64,000 bases of DNA from Cognatitamlana onchidii (GTDB lineage: Bacteria; Bacteroidota; Bacteroidia; Flavobacteriales; Flavobacteriaceae), in assembly GCF_004804355.1 (NCBI RefSeq), contig NZ_SRWZ01000001.1:682001-746000 (forward strand). The letters are read 5' to 3'. The notes below the pieces were generated by a model that did not search any database, was not told the DNA's origin, and saw nothing but the letters and a program-made list of their open reading frames with translations. Made by a program: the position numbers and the translations under genes. Of this stretch, positions 51,533 to 59,573 are shown piece after piece. The first letter of the stretch is position 1, and every line of letters begins with the position of its first letter.

Positions 51533-51955
51533 ATGAGGTCTTTTTTTTATCTTCTTTTTGTGCTTTTATTGATATCCTGTAGCAACAACTCCAATGAGGA
51601 AAGCGAATGTAATTTTTTACTCGATTTGGGTGTTAATTTTAGTATCGACCTAAGCCTTCCTCAATATAGTCAATTAAACTTTGCAGGAAACTCCATTTAC
51701 GTACCAAGCCAAGGCAATGCAGGGGTTATTGTTGCTTCGACAGGAACTGATTTCTTTGCGTGGGACGCGGCAGACCCAAACCATTTACCTTCGGCCTGCT
51801 CTGTGATTACCCCTAAAGGTCTTACTGGAAAATGTGGTTGTGACGATGGCAATAGCTACAATTTCGTTACAGGACAATCTGAAGATGGTTTAAGATGTTC
51901 TCTAAGAAACTATAGGGTGGAAAAAAACGGAAATACTCTTGTAATATTTAATTAG
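51533..51955 (+). CDS. Lipoprotein with Rieske-like fold lacking both histidine ligands
   Basis: A 140-residue lipoprotein (lipobox C16 in LLISCS). The C-terminal part follows the strand order of Rieske domains: FFAWDAADPNH, a cysteine at 89, then KCGCDDGNSYNFVTGQ (C101, C103) and a closing LRNYRVEKNGNTLVIF. In a true Rieske domain each of the two binding loops has a cysteine and a histidine; here the histidine positions read V91 and D104. So a 2Fe-2S cluster of the usual type is unlikely. Function unknown. Confidence 0.6.
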   Translation: MRSFFYLLFVLLLISCSNNSNEESECNFLLDLGVNFSIDLSLPQYSQLNFAGNSIYVPSQGNAGVIVASTGTDFFAWDAADPNHLPSACSVITPKGLTGKCGCDDGNSYNFVTGQSEDGLRCSLRNYRVEKNGNTLVIFN

Positions 51956-51962
51956 GAAAATA

Positions 51963-52535
51963 CTAAACTAAAATAGTTTGTTGAGACATTTTCTTTTTCC
52001 ATTTATAATAGCCAACAAAAGAAAAAACCAAATACACGAAGGTTAGAACTGTGTAGTAATTCAATTCTTTTTGTAAATAGAGCACTATTGTCACGGCATT
52101 TATCACTATCCAAAATTTCCAGGCACTTAACTTTTTTCTGGCTTCAAGAAAACTTGCCAAAAAACTAAATAGCGTTGTTTGCGCGTCTAAATACGGCATG
52201 GCTGCATCAGTATATTTCGAAAAAACAAACCCAAGGATTATAGCTAAAATCTCTGTGATAACAATTTGATAAACATAACTCAAATTATGGAAATCGGTTA
52301 CAGGAAGCGACTGATTCTTAGTTTTTGGAGCATTCCAATGGTAAAAGCCATAACAACCAATTACAACGTAGTACAGATACAAAATTGCCTCAGAATACAA
52401 GGCGGTTTTATAAAATAATATAACACTAAACAGAGATCCTACAATTCCAAACGCCCAACAAATTATCTGTTCACGTATTAGAAAAAACAAATAAGCAAGA
52501 CCAAAAATTACCGCCAGAATCTCTAAATACAACAT
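51963..52535 (-). CDS. pnuT: PnuC/PnuT-family vitamin transporter (probably thiamine)
   Basis: A 190-residue membrane protein with seven hydrophobic segments in the PnuC layout, including REQIICWAFGIVGS and KFWIVINAVTIVLYLQKELN. PnuC proteins import nicotinamide riboside; PnuT homologues take up thiamine. The gene is third in a TPP-riboswitch operon, 1 bp after the oxygenase gene, so thiamine or a precursor is the likely substrate. That assignment comes from context. A second, longer PnuC at 58096 has the NR-type marks. Confidence 0.85.
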   Translation of the reverse strand: MLYLEILAVIFGLAYLFFLIREQIICWAFGIVGSLFSVILFYKTALYSEAILYLYYVVIGCYGFYHWNAPKTKNQSLPVTDFHNLSYVYQIVITEILAIILGFVFSKYTDAAMPYLDAQTTLFSFLASFLEARKKLSAWKFWIVINAVTIVLYLQKELNYYTVLTFVYLVFSFVGYYKWKKKMSQQTILV

Positions 52536-52536
52536 T

Positions 52537-53313
52537 CTAAAACAGGTTTAAATAATCCTTATAGTACCCTTCTGATGTTGATTCAACACCATTAAAACTC
52601 CATTTGGAATTGGGTTTAGGTATGGAAAAAAAAGCAAAAGAAAACCGGTCTTTATCAAAATCTTTAAAGCCTACTTGATGCGACAAGGCTTTATAGGTTC
52701 CTTGAGTTAAATACTCGAGTAAATACCCTGGAAATACCACAACGTTATCGGTTGCATAAAGGGCTTTTTGCTGTCCATTTTCATCGCTGTATGAAAATCC
52801 GCTTTCTGCACCAAAAATAAATACCGTAAAAAGTGACACGTCCACATGCTGTGATAATCTCGACCCCGATTTTTGATGCCTTGTATCAAGCCTCGGATAA
52901 TAATTACATGACGCCATATGCCCTATATGTTCTTGATAAAAACCATCTAATCTGGGTATTTTCAACTCAGCAATTAGTTTCTTTTCTATGTTTTTAATTT
53001 CTGAAGTTAAGCGCAACCATTCTAAATTTAAAAACTCAGAAAACATAGGAGGAAACAATGAAGGTTTAGTAAATTCAGATAGCACGAAAGAGTGCAACAA
53101 ATCAAAATCATATTGATTGCTGCTATCCTTCTGTCCCATATAAGAATACCCATCAAAAACAGTGTTTATATGCTTTTGCAGAAAGCGTTGTTTATAGGTC
53201 TCTGGTTGATTTAAAAACAGCTCAAAAGCCTTCTTTAATACCATATTAGAAGATTTAGGAATAGTTGTTTCAACTATTCCTAAATCTGAAGCTATTATAT
53301 TTCCTTTAAACAT
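52537..53313 (-). CDS. 2-oxoglutarate/Fe(II) oxygenase (IPNS-like) in a thiamine operon
   Basis: A 258-residue protein with the iron triad of isopenicillin-N-synthase-like 2OG oxygenases: H156-x-D158 in QHVDVSLFTVF, H212 in ALSHQVG, and the R223-x-S225 carboxylate motif. PGYLLEYLTQG matches the GDMLxxxTNG-like turn before the distal histidine. Such enzymes use O2 and an oxo-acid to hydroxylate, demethylate or desaturate a substrate. It lies 6 bp after the TonB receptor and 1 bp before the PnuT-like gene, under TPP control. The substrate is unknown; the context points to a thiamine-related compound. Confidence 0.85.
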   Translation of the reverse strand: MFKGNIIASDLGIVETTIPKSSNMVLKKAFELFLNQPETYKQRFLQKHINTVFDGYSYMGQKDSSNQYDFDLLHSFVLSEFTKPSLFPPMFSEFLNLEWLRLTSEIKNIEKKLIAELKIPRLDGFYQEHIGHMASCNYYPRLDTRHQKSGSRLSQHVDVSLFTVFIFGAESGFSYSDENGQQKALYATDNVVVFPGYLLEYLTQGTYKALSHQVGFKDFDKDRFSFAFFSIPKPNSKWSFNGVESTSEGYYKDYLNLF

Positions 53314-53319
53314 TAAGGC

Positions 53320-55497
53320 TTAAAACTTGAAAGTGGCACCAAGCAAGAAATTGGCTGTCGCTTGCGGGTAATAACCAGCAAAAGTTCCTGTGGTAACACC
53401 TGTAGGGCTATCAGGATCTTCAAAATCAAAAGTTCCAAAATAACCGTTAGATACATATTTTACATTAAAAATATTATTAACCAACCCTGTTAAGATTATT
53501 GATTTAAACAATTTACTAGGCTTTATTTCATAAACTATATTGAAATCATTTACAAAATAACTGTCTAATTTGGAATCTTCACTATCTATGTTACCCATGT
53601 ACTGTTCTCCAACAAATTTGCTCAACAATGATAATTGTAAATTATTTACAGGATAATAATTCAATGCGTTTCCAATAACTACATCTGGTGAAAAAGCAAT
53701 ATTCGTTTCGCCTAAATCTACAAGTTCACCATTAATCTCGCTTTTAAAGTCTTGGTTTCTATTTCTACTAACAGCAATATTGGTATTCATACTGAAGTTA
53801 GATAGAAACTGGATATTAGCATCTATTTCTAAACCTAAACGGTAACTCTTTCCGCTAGTTGCTCTTAAAGGACTACCAACATCATCAAGTGCACCTGTTA
53901 GGACCAATTGGTTTTGGTAAAACATATAATACAAATTTGTATTTAAACTTACCTTTGATGTGTTATAACGCCATCCCAACTCAATATCATTCAGCGTTTC
54001 ATGCTCGGTAACGCCATTTTGAAAATCGTCTCTATTGGGCTCTCTGTTCGCTCTTGCATATGAAGCATAATAACTACTAAAACCTGAAGACTTATAAGTT
54101 AAACCGAATTTAGGATTGAAGAAATTGAATTCTGCATCGGTAATAAATTCATTTCTATTATTATCTAAACCATCGGTTTTATAGGTAACAAATCTGCCTT
54201 GCAAGTCAACATAACCAGTCAATTGCTCATTAATGTTAAAGGATGCTTTTGAAAATACACTAAAGTCATTTTTAGTGGCATCACCTTGGTAATAACGATC
54301 TCTTATTTCAGCATCCTCAGAAAAACGACGTGCCCAAATCACTTCACCAAAATGATCTCCTAAATATGAGCTATATGATAAGCCTGAAATAATTTCCAAA
54401 CCCGTATTTTTATAAGTCACATTGCCGTTAACTACATAGAAATCATTATCTAACCAACGGCGCCTAATTAAGTCTGTAATAGGAATTTCCTCGCCATCAT
54501 CATTAATATACGAATCTGTTGGTAAAACAATGCCATTATACAAGTCAATTTCATCAGTTTCTGATTCGTATTGTTCAAAATACCCTTTTCCCTTAGTATA
54601 ATTTAATCCCAGATTGGTAGACCATCGATTATCTATACGCTCATTCCAATGTAATTGATAATGATCTTGCCAATAATTATCAGTTTCATTATCGTAGGTA
54701 TAAGGGTTTTGCCTTCTATCTTCTTCAAGTTGTTCAGCTGTTAATCCAAACCAGGACTGGTAAGTGCGCTCTGAACCTCCAAAAACAAGTGCTTTAATTA
54801 ATCGGTTATCATCTTTATATACACCCTGAAGGAAATATGATTTCAAATCTGAAAATGCACGATCAACATAACCGTCAGAATAAATATTGGACAAACGCCC
54901 GGAAATCTCAAAGTGATCATTTAACAATCCTGTACTCATTTTAACAGTATGTTTTCGGGTATTAAAACTACCAAAGCTATTTGAAATCTCTCCATAGGCT
55001 TCCTTTGAATATGCATCGGTTAGTAAGTTTAAACTAGCCCCGAAAGCCCCCGAACCATTGGTTGATGTACCAACACCACGCTGTAACTGCATACTTTCAG
55101 TAGATGAGGCAATATCACCCAAATTTACCCAAAAAGTTCCTTGACTTTCTGCATCATTATATGGAATTCCGTTAATGGTTACATTCACACGTGTTGCATC
55201 TGTACCCCTAACTCTAATTCCTGTATAACCAACACCTGCTCCAGCATCACTTGTTGTTACAACAGACGGTAAATAATTTAAAAGAATAGGAATATCTTGT
55301 CCTAAATTACGTTTAGCAATTTCTTCTTTAGAAACGTTAGAATGGGTAATAGGTGAATCTGCATCAACCCGAACTGCTTTTACAAGTACTTCATCAAGTT
55401 TTTCTGTTTTTGTTGAATCTTGTGATTTTTGATTTTGTTGTGCATATGCACTGACTGACAACACTAAAAGTGTTAGAAAAAGAAAAATGTTTTTCAT
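53320..55497 (-). CDS. TonB-dependent receptor under a TPP riboswitch
   Basis: A 725-residue outer-membrane receptor. A signal peptide (ending AYAQQ) is followed by a TonB-box-like EKLDEVLVKAV stretch, a plug domain with GIRVRGTDATRVNVTINGIPYNDAES and a beta-barrel that ends in an aromatic-terminated strand (LLGATFKF). There is no N-terminal carboxypeptidase-like repeat, and no SusD partner is adjacent, so it is not a polysaccharide system. The riboswitch upstream suggests it imports thiamine, its phosphates or a precursor. Confidence 0.93.
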   Translation of the reverse strand: MKNIFLFLTLLVLSVSAYAQQNQKSQDSTKTEKLDEVLVKAVRVDADSPITHSNVSKEEIAKRNLGQDIPILLNYLPSVVTTSDAGAGVGYTGIRVRGTDATRVNVTINGIPYNDAESQGTFWVNLGDIASSTESMQLQRGVGTSTNGSGAFGASLNLLTDAYSKEAYGEISNSFGSFNTRKHTVKMSTGLLNDHFEISGRLSNIYSDGYVDRAFSDLKSYFLQGVYKDDNRLIKALVFGGSERTYQSWFGLTAEQLEEDRRQNPYTYDNETDNYWQDHYQLHWNERIDNRWSTNLGLNYTKGKGYFEQYESETDEIDLYNGIVLPTDSYINDDGEEIPITDLIRRRWLDNDFYVVNGNVTYKNTGLEIISGLSYSSYLGDHFGEVIWARRFSEDAEIRDRYYQGDATKNDFSVFSKASFNINEQLTGYVDLQGRFVTYKTDGLDNNRNEFITDAEFNFFNPKFGLTYKSSGFSSYYASYARANREPNRDDFQNGVTEHETLNDIELGWRYNTSKVSLNTNLYYMFYQNQLVLTGALDDVGSPLRATSGKSYRLGLEIDANIQFLSNFSMNTNIAVSRNRNQDFKSEINGELVDLGETNIAFSPDVVIGNALNYYPVNNLQLSLLSKFVGEQYMGNIDSEDSKLDSYFVNDFNIVYEIKPSKLFKSIILTGLVNNIFNVKYVSNGYFGTFDFEDPDSPTGVTTGTFAGYYPQATANFLLGATFKF

Positions 55498-55563
55498 GTC
55501 GATTAATTGATTTAATCGAATAAAAAGAGGTAATTATTCTTTATTGTTAATAATTAATTTATT

Positions 55564-55569
55564 TGAGCG
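55564..55569 (-). promoter_or_regulatory. Possible anti-P1 segment of the TPP riboswitch
   Basis: Minus-strand CGCTCA here is the exact complement of TGAGCG at 55634-55629, which forms part of the 3' strand of riboswitch helix P1. The two can pair only when P1 is open, so this could be the switching element in the leader. The assignment is from pairing alone. Confidence 0.4.
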
Positions 55570-55630
55570 CAGCAAACTGCACAGCCAAGCTTTAGAATTT
55601 GCTAAAACACATTATTGTGCTTCTTTAACG

Positions 55631-55710
55631 CTCACAATCCCTAAACAGCATTACCTGTTCTAGGTTCATTGGGTATGATCTCAGCCGAAAATAGGCACCC
55701 CTTTTTTGAG
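55631..55710 (-). ncRNA. TPP riboswitch (THI box)
   Basis: The minus strand carries the full THI-box consensus in order: GGGGTGCC, a short P3 (GCC/GGC), GGCTGAGATCATACCC, GAACCTAGAACAGG, TAATGCTGTT and AGGGATTGTGAG. Helix P1 closes with CTCA/TGAG, P2 with GGG/CCC, P4 with CCT/AGG and P5 with ACAG/CTGT. It binds thiamine pyrophosphate and should lower expression of the receptor-oxygenase-transporter operon when TPP is plentiful. No strong intrinsic terminator lies downstream, so translational control is likely. Confidence 0.95.
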
Positions 55711-55717
55711 AACGGCG

Positions 55718-55725
55718 CAAAAATA
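55718..55725 (-). promoter_or_regulatory. -7 promoter element for the thiamine operon
   Basis: Minus-strand TATTTTTG; the predicted start near 55713 lies 3 bases before the first base of riboswitch P1. Confidence 0.6.
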
Positions 55726-55766
55726 AGAACGATTAATGAATTATCTATTATGTATTGCAATTATTT

Positions 55767-56174
55767 TTAGTCCAGCTTAGGCTTTCTTCTATTTACTTTT
55801 TTTAACGAACGTATTTTTTTACACTTTAATCGTTTTTGAATAGCAGACTTAGAAATTTTCGTTGGGACTCGCTTTTTTCGAATAATTAATGCGGACTTTA
55901 ATAATTCCAACAAACGCTTTGTTGCAATCTCCTTGTTTTTATGCTGGCTTCTTGACTCGTCACAAAAAACAACTAATAGCCCGTTTTTTGTTAATCTATT
56001 TTGAAGTTTGGTTTTTAATATTTCTGTTTGAGATTCATTAAACACTAGAGACTCATAAAGATTAAAGGTTATTTCAACCTTACTTGAAACTTTATTGACA
56101 TGTTGTCCCCCGCTACCAGAGCTTCTGATGGCTTTAAATTTTAACTCCTCTAGTAACTGTTTCTCATTAAACAT
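55767..56174 (-). CDS. arfB: Ribosome-rescue peptidyl-tRNA hydrolase ArfB
   Basis: A 135-residue release-factor-like protein with GSGGQHVNKV near residue 20, which holds the catalytic GGQ, and a basic C-terminal tail (KKRVPTKISKSAIQKRLK, ending with RRKPKLD) that enters the empty mRNA channel. It frees stalled ribosomes that lack a stop codon. Its ATG overlaps the DUF4301 stop by one base (TAATG), so translation is coupled. Confidence 0.94.
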   Translation of the reverse strand: MFNEKQLLEELKFKAIRSSGSGGQHVNKVSSKVEITFNLYESLVFNESQTEILKTKLQNRLTKNGLLVVFCDESRSQHKNKEIATKRLLELLKSALIIRKKRVPTKISKSAIQKRLKCKKIRSLKKVNRRKPKLD

Positions 56175-57724
56175 TATAAGGCTTGATGGGCTGGCTTCAA
56201 TAAATCATTCACATTCTTAACTGGGTTAAAGGTATTTAGTGGCACCTCAACAAAAATGGAATTCCAAAACGCCATACTGCCATTCCAAAGCCCCGGTAAC
56301 TCAAGAGCTTTAATATCAACGCCATTTTGGGTTTTCATGGTAATAAAGGCAGCATCAGGATCTACAAAATCCATTAAATCAAACTTCTCACCTTTATAAT
56401 TTCTCACTCCACAAACCACATCTGTAGGATTAAAATGTGTTGCCTTATAAACAAGCCTTTGCTGCGCTTTGCTCCTAAAATCTATTTGAGCAAATTCAAC
56501 AATTTGTAGCGACACATGGCCATTAACATCTCTCACCCAAAAAGGCCCTCCCCCAGGCTCTCCTTCATTTTTAACCATTCCACAAACGCGAATGGGTCTA
56601 TTCAATTTATCTTTTAAAAAGATTATTTTGTCTGCTTGATCTAAACTTTCGAAATCAACCGAAATAGATATATTTAACCTATACCTTAAAAACAGAAGCA
56701 TTATTTTCATATCTGCATCAGAAATGCTTCCGCTATCAAGTAAATTTAAGTACTCAAAAACCTTTTCCTGCGCCTCCAATAAAACACCAGCTAAAAGCTT
56801 TTTGAAGGCCGAAACTTTAATGTTTTTCTTAGCCACAACTATATTGTCAATATTCTTTATAAAAACCAAATCATAATCCAAATCATTCAAATTCTCAAGA
56901 AGTGCACCATGACCAGCAGGTCTAAAAAGAATGGACCCGTCTTCATTTCTATAAATATCGCCTTTCGATGTTAACGCAACCGTTTCCGTTGCTTCCTTTT
57001 GGAATGAATACGATACATTAAACATCGTTTTGGTTCTATCCTCTAAGTGATCGACAATAGCTCCAAACTCTTTTTTAAAATAAAGATGATGTTTTTCGGA
57101 AACTGTAAAATGGATATTGGACTTACCTTTCGAAGAAGCATAAAGGGTAGATTCAAATAAATGCTCTTCAAAAGCAGTTTTCACTTGGTCTTCATACTTA
57201 TGAAAAGGCAACAAACCCTTTGGTAAAAAACTATAATTTAACCCATCTTTATCTAACATTATTTTAACAAAATACCATTGCCTTTCTCCTTCTGATAAAG
57301 TGTCAAAATCTGGAACTACTTTATTTAGCTTTAAGGCTACTTCTTCATAAAAAGGGAAGGCTTCTAGTTTTGAAAAAAAAGGTTCAATTAAATCGTCATT
57401 TTTACGGTCCGCATACGCCTTGACGGTTTCTTTTAGTGGCTCAAACTCTTTTAAAAACTGAAAAAGAAATTTAAACATTCTTGTAGCAGCTCCAGATGCA
57501 GGCACAAACTTCACAATCGATAAATTGTCCTTTTTAGAATCGTATAAGCTTATTAATTCTTCTATTTCATCTCCATTGTAACTCTCAATTCCCTTACCTA
57601 CGGTTGCTGCCGACACCAAGTTTGAAAAAGACATACCATTTTTTAAGCGAGACACTTGTGCTTGTATCTGGTCAAGCGTTATGCCTTTTTCCTTTATCTG
57701 TTCAATATCATTATCCAAAAACAT
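56174..57724 (-). CDS. DUF4301 family protein
   Basis: A 516-residue cytoplasmic protein of the Bacteroidota family DUF4301. Conserved parts include FVPASGAATRMFK near residue 90, which looks like a nucleotide-sugar or phosphate loop, VRVCGMVKNEGEPGGGPFW and KATHFNPTDVVCGVRNY. The GAATR loop reminds me of nucleotidyltransferases, but this is an inference. It precedes arfB with a one-base overlap. Function unknown. Confidence 0.85.
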   Translation of the reverse strand: MFLDNDIEQIKEKGITLDQIQAQVSRLKNGMSFSNLVSAATVGKGIESYNGDEIEELISLYDSKKDNLSIVKFVPASGAATRMFKFLFQFLKEFEPLKETVKAYADRKNDDLIEPFFSKLEAFPFYEEVALKLNKVVPDFDTLSEGERQWYFVKIMLDKDGLNYSFLPKGLLPFHKYEDQVKTAFEEHLFESTLYASSKGKSNIHFTVSEKHHLYFKKEFGAIVDHLEDRTKTMFNVSYSFQKEATETVALTSKGDIYRNEDGSILFRPAGHGALLENLNDLDYDLVFIKNIDNIVVAKKNIKVSAFKKLLAGVLLEAQEKVFEYLNLLDSGSISDADMKIMLLFLRYRLNISISVDFESLDQADKIIFLKDKLNRPIRVCGMVKNEGEPGGGPFWVRDVNGHVSLQIVEFAQIDFRSKAQQRLVYKATHFNPTDVVCGVRNYKGEKFDLMDFVDPDAAFITMKTQNGVDIKALELPGLWNGSMAFWNSIFVEVPLNTFNPVKNVNDLLKPAHQAL

Positions 57725-58095
57725 ATCTTAATTAATAGCTTTTATTAGTATTTAGTTTAAATATCTCTTTTGTACTTCTCAGTCATCTTTTAATTCCAAC
57801 TTACAATTTCTTTAAGGCTAATTCTTTAAAACGGTATGTTTAAGAGACGAGGCAATATAAATCAAAAAACATAAATCGCAAATGCATTTTAATTAGTATT
57901 TTCCACGAATATCGGAACATGTATACAATAAAATAGAAGCACCTATATCATTTAATTTCCTGGAAACCATTAAATAAAAAAGGTTTAATATATTCTTTTT
58001 CAATTCTGAAAACACAGTACTGAAAAAACTGTAGCAGCTTCCAAATTATCTGAAAAATAGGCTTGATAAGAGCCTCTATAGAATACATTATAAAA
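57725..58095. other. AT-rich intergenic stretch without a recognised gene
   Basis: About 370 bp between the DUF4301 start and the pnuC stop. Apart from a weak AGGCT/AGCCT hairpin near its left end in the pnuC direction (58059-58075), I see no open frame of note, RNA motif or repeat. It probably contains the DUF4301 promoter, but no perfect -7 element was found there. Confidence 0.6.
58059..58075 (-). terminator. Weak terminator after pnuC
   Basis: A 5-bp stem (AGGCT and AGCCT) with a 7-base loop and a short T-run (ATTTTTC) on the minus strand lies about 20 bp past the pnuC stop. Confidence 0.35.
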
Positions 58096-58728
58096 TCAAA
58101 CCTTTTGCAGTTTCTTATTCACAATTTCCCGCCATGTTAAATAACCAAAAATGGCAATTAAGGTAAACCCAAAATACTGTAAACTCGTAAACGTAAGACC
58201 TTTATGGTAATACAAAGGAATTGAAATAAGATCGCCGACAATCCAAAAAATCCAATTTTCAATTTTACGTCTGGCCATTAGCCACATACCTACAAAAAAT
58301 ATGGCAGTAGTTATGGTATCAACATATGCAACCCAACTTGTCCACTTATTAAATGTTATGTAAACTAAATACACAAATAGCAAGGTAGCCATAAACAATA
58401 AAGCTCCAACTTTCTTTTCATTACTGGTTGTTCTCGATATTGGTGTTAAGTGCGTCTTGTCCACCCGCCTCGTCCAAACATACCAGCCATAAACACTCAT
58501 GATAAAATAATAGGCGTTTATCATCATGTCTCCCAGCAACTCCCATTTTAAAAGCAAATACACAAAAATAAGTGTACTTACCATACCTGTTGGAAAAACC
58601 AGCACGTTATTTTTCTTAGAAAACCAAACCGATGCAAAACCAAAGAATACCGCAATTATTTCAAGAATAATATCGACCGTTTGGTATTGTGCATACTGTT
58701 TAAAAAAGAACTCAAAAATAAGACTCAT
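58096..58728 (-). CDS. pnuC: Nicotinamide riboside transporter PnuC
   Basis: A 210-residue membrane protein of the PnuC family with seven hydrophobic helices. It has the N-terminal KNNVLVFPTGMVSTLIFVYLL segment, YGWYVW with the tryptophan pair of the substrate pocket, and ENWIFWIVGDLISIPLYYHKGL. These suit a nicotinamide-riboside type. There is no riboswitch upstream. The PnuC-family member in the thiamine operon (51963) is shorter and more divergent. Confidence 0.88.
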   Translation of the reverse strand: MSLIFEFFFKQYAQYQTVDIILEIIAVFFGFASVWFSKKNNVLVFPTGMVSTLIFVYLLLKWELLGDMMINAYYFIMSVYGWYVWTRRVDKTHLTPISRTTSNEKKVGALLFMATLLFVYLVYITFNKWTSWVAYVDTITTAIFFVGMWLMARRKIENWIFWIVGDLISIPLYYHKGLTFTSLQYFGFTLIAIFGYLTWREIVNKKLQKV

Positions 58729-58847
58729 AATCTTTCGGAATTAACGGACTCTTTAGATATTTTTCACATGTAACCATTAGTCTTTTTTAATTATTTAAAA
58801 ACATTTTAACTTGGCATAAATGTTAAGTATTCTAAATACTTGATAAT

Positions 58848-59573
58848 CTATTTTTTTAATTCGTTAAAAAAAGATTCATCTTCTTCAAAAGCTGTACCAA
58901 TAACAACTAAATCTGCTCCTGCATTATATGCGCTATCTAATTGCTGTTTATTTCTTATACCACCACCAACAATTAATGGAATAGTCAATTCATCCTTAAC
59001 CGATTTAATAATTTCTTGAGACAACGGAATTTTCGCACCACTTCCTGCCTCTAAATACATTAGTTTTAGCCCTAGAAACTCGCCCGCTTTTGCAGTATCT
59101 ATGATGATTTGGATGCCTTTTCGCGACAAGGGCTCTGTTTTTGTTACCTGGGAGGTTGCCGTCACAGTTCCGCCTTCAATTAAAATATACCCTGTTGAAA
59201 TGATTTCTAAATCAGCCTGTTTCAACACGGAAACAGACTTTACATGTTTTCCAATTAAATAATCTGGATTACGACCAGATATTAAGGATAGAAATAACAA
59301 CGCGTCTGCCTCACTTGTAATCTGAGACACATCCCCTGGAAATAAAACTATTGGTAAAAATGTATATGCTTTTATTTCTTTAACTAAAATATACGTAGCG
59401 TCTTCGTCTACCGCACTACCGCCAACAAAAATATGTGTGGCTTTGGAATTATTTACTTTTTTGATAAACGCACTTGTGTTTTTAATTGAAAATTTATCAG
59501 GATCAATTAAAACAGCTAAAAGCTTATTGCCATTATTACGAGCTTCAAATATGTCTTTATATATCTTTGTCAT
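58848..59573 (-). CDS. Geranylgeranylglyceryl/heptaprenylglyceryl-phosphate synthase
   Basis: About 241 residues from the ATG at 59573, which overlaps the preceding stop as ATGA. It is a TIM-barrel prenyltransferase of the GGGPS/PcrB family: LAVLIDPDKF, FVGGSAVDE, YLEAGSGAK (binding glycerol-1-phosphate) and VGGGIRNKQQLDSAY are all present. It links a polyprenyl group to sn-glycerol-1-phosphate. The physiological lipid in Bacteroidota is unclear. The coupled gene is a phosphopantetheinyl transferase. Confidence 0.9.
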   Translation of the reverse strand: MTKIYKDIFEARNNGNKLLAVLIDPDKFSIKNTSAFIKKVNNSKATHIFVGGSAVDEDATYILVKEIKAYTFLPIVLFPGDVSQITSEADALLFLSLISGRNPDYLIGKHVKSVSVLKQADLEIISTGYILIEGGTVTATSQVTKTEPLSRKGIQIIIDTAKAGEFLGLKLMYLEAGSGAKIPLSQEIIKSVKDELTIPLIVGGGIRNKQQLDSAYNAGADLVVIGTAFEEDESFFNELKK

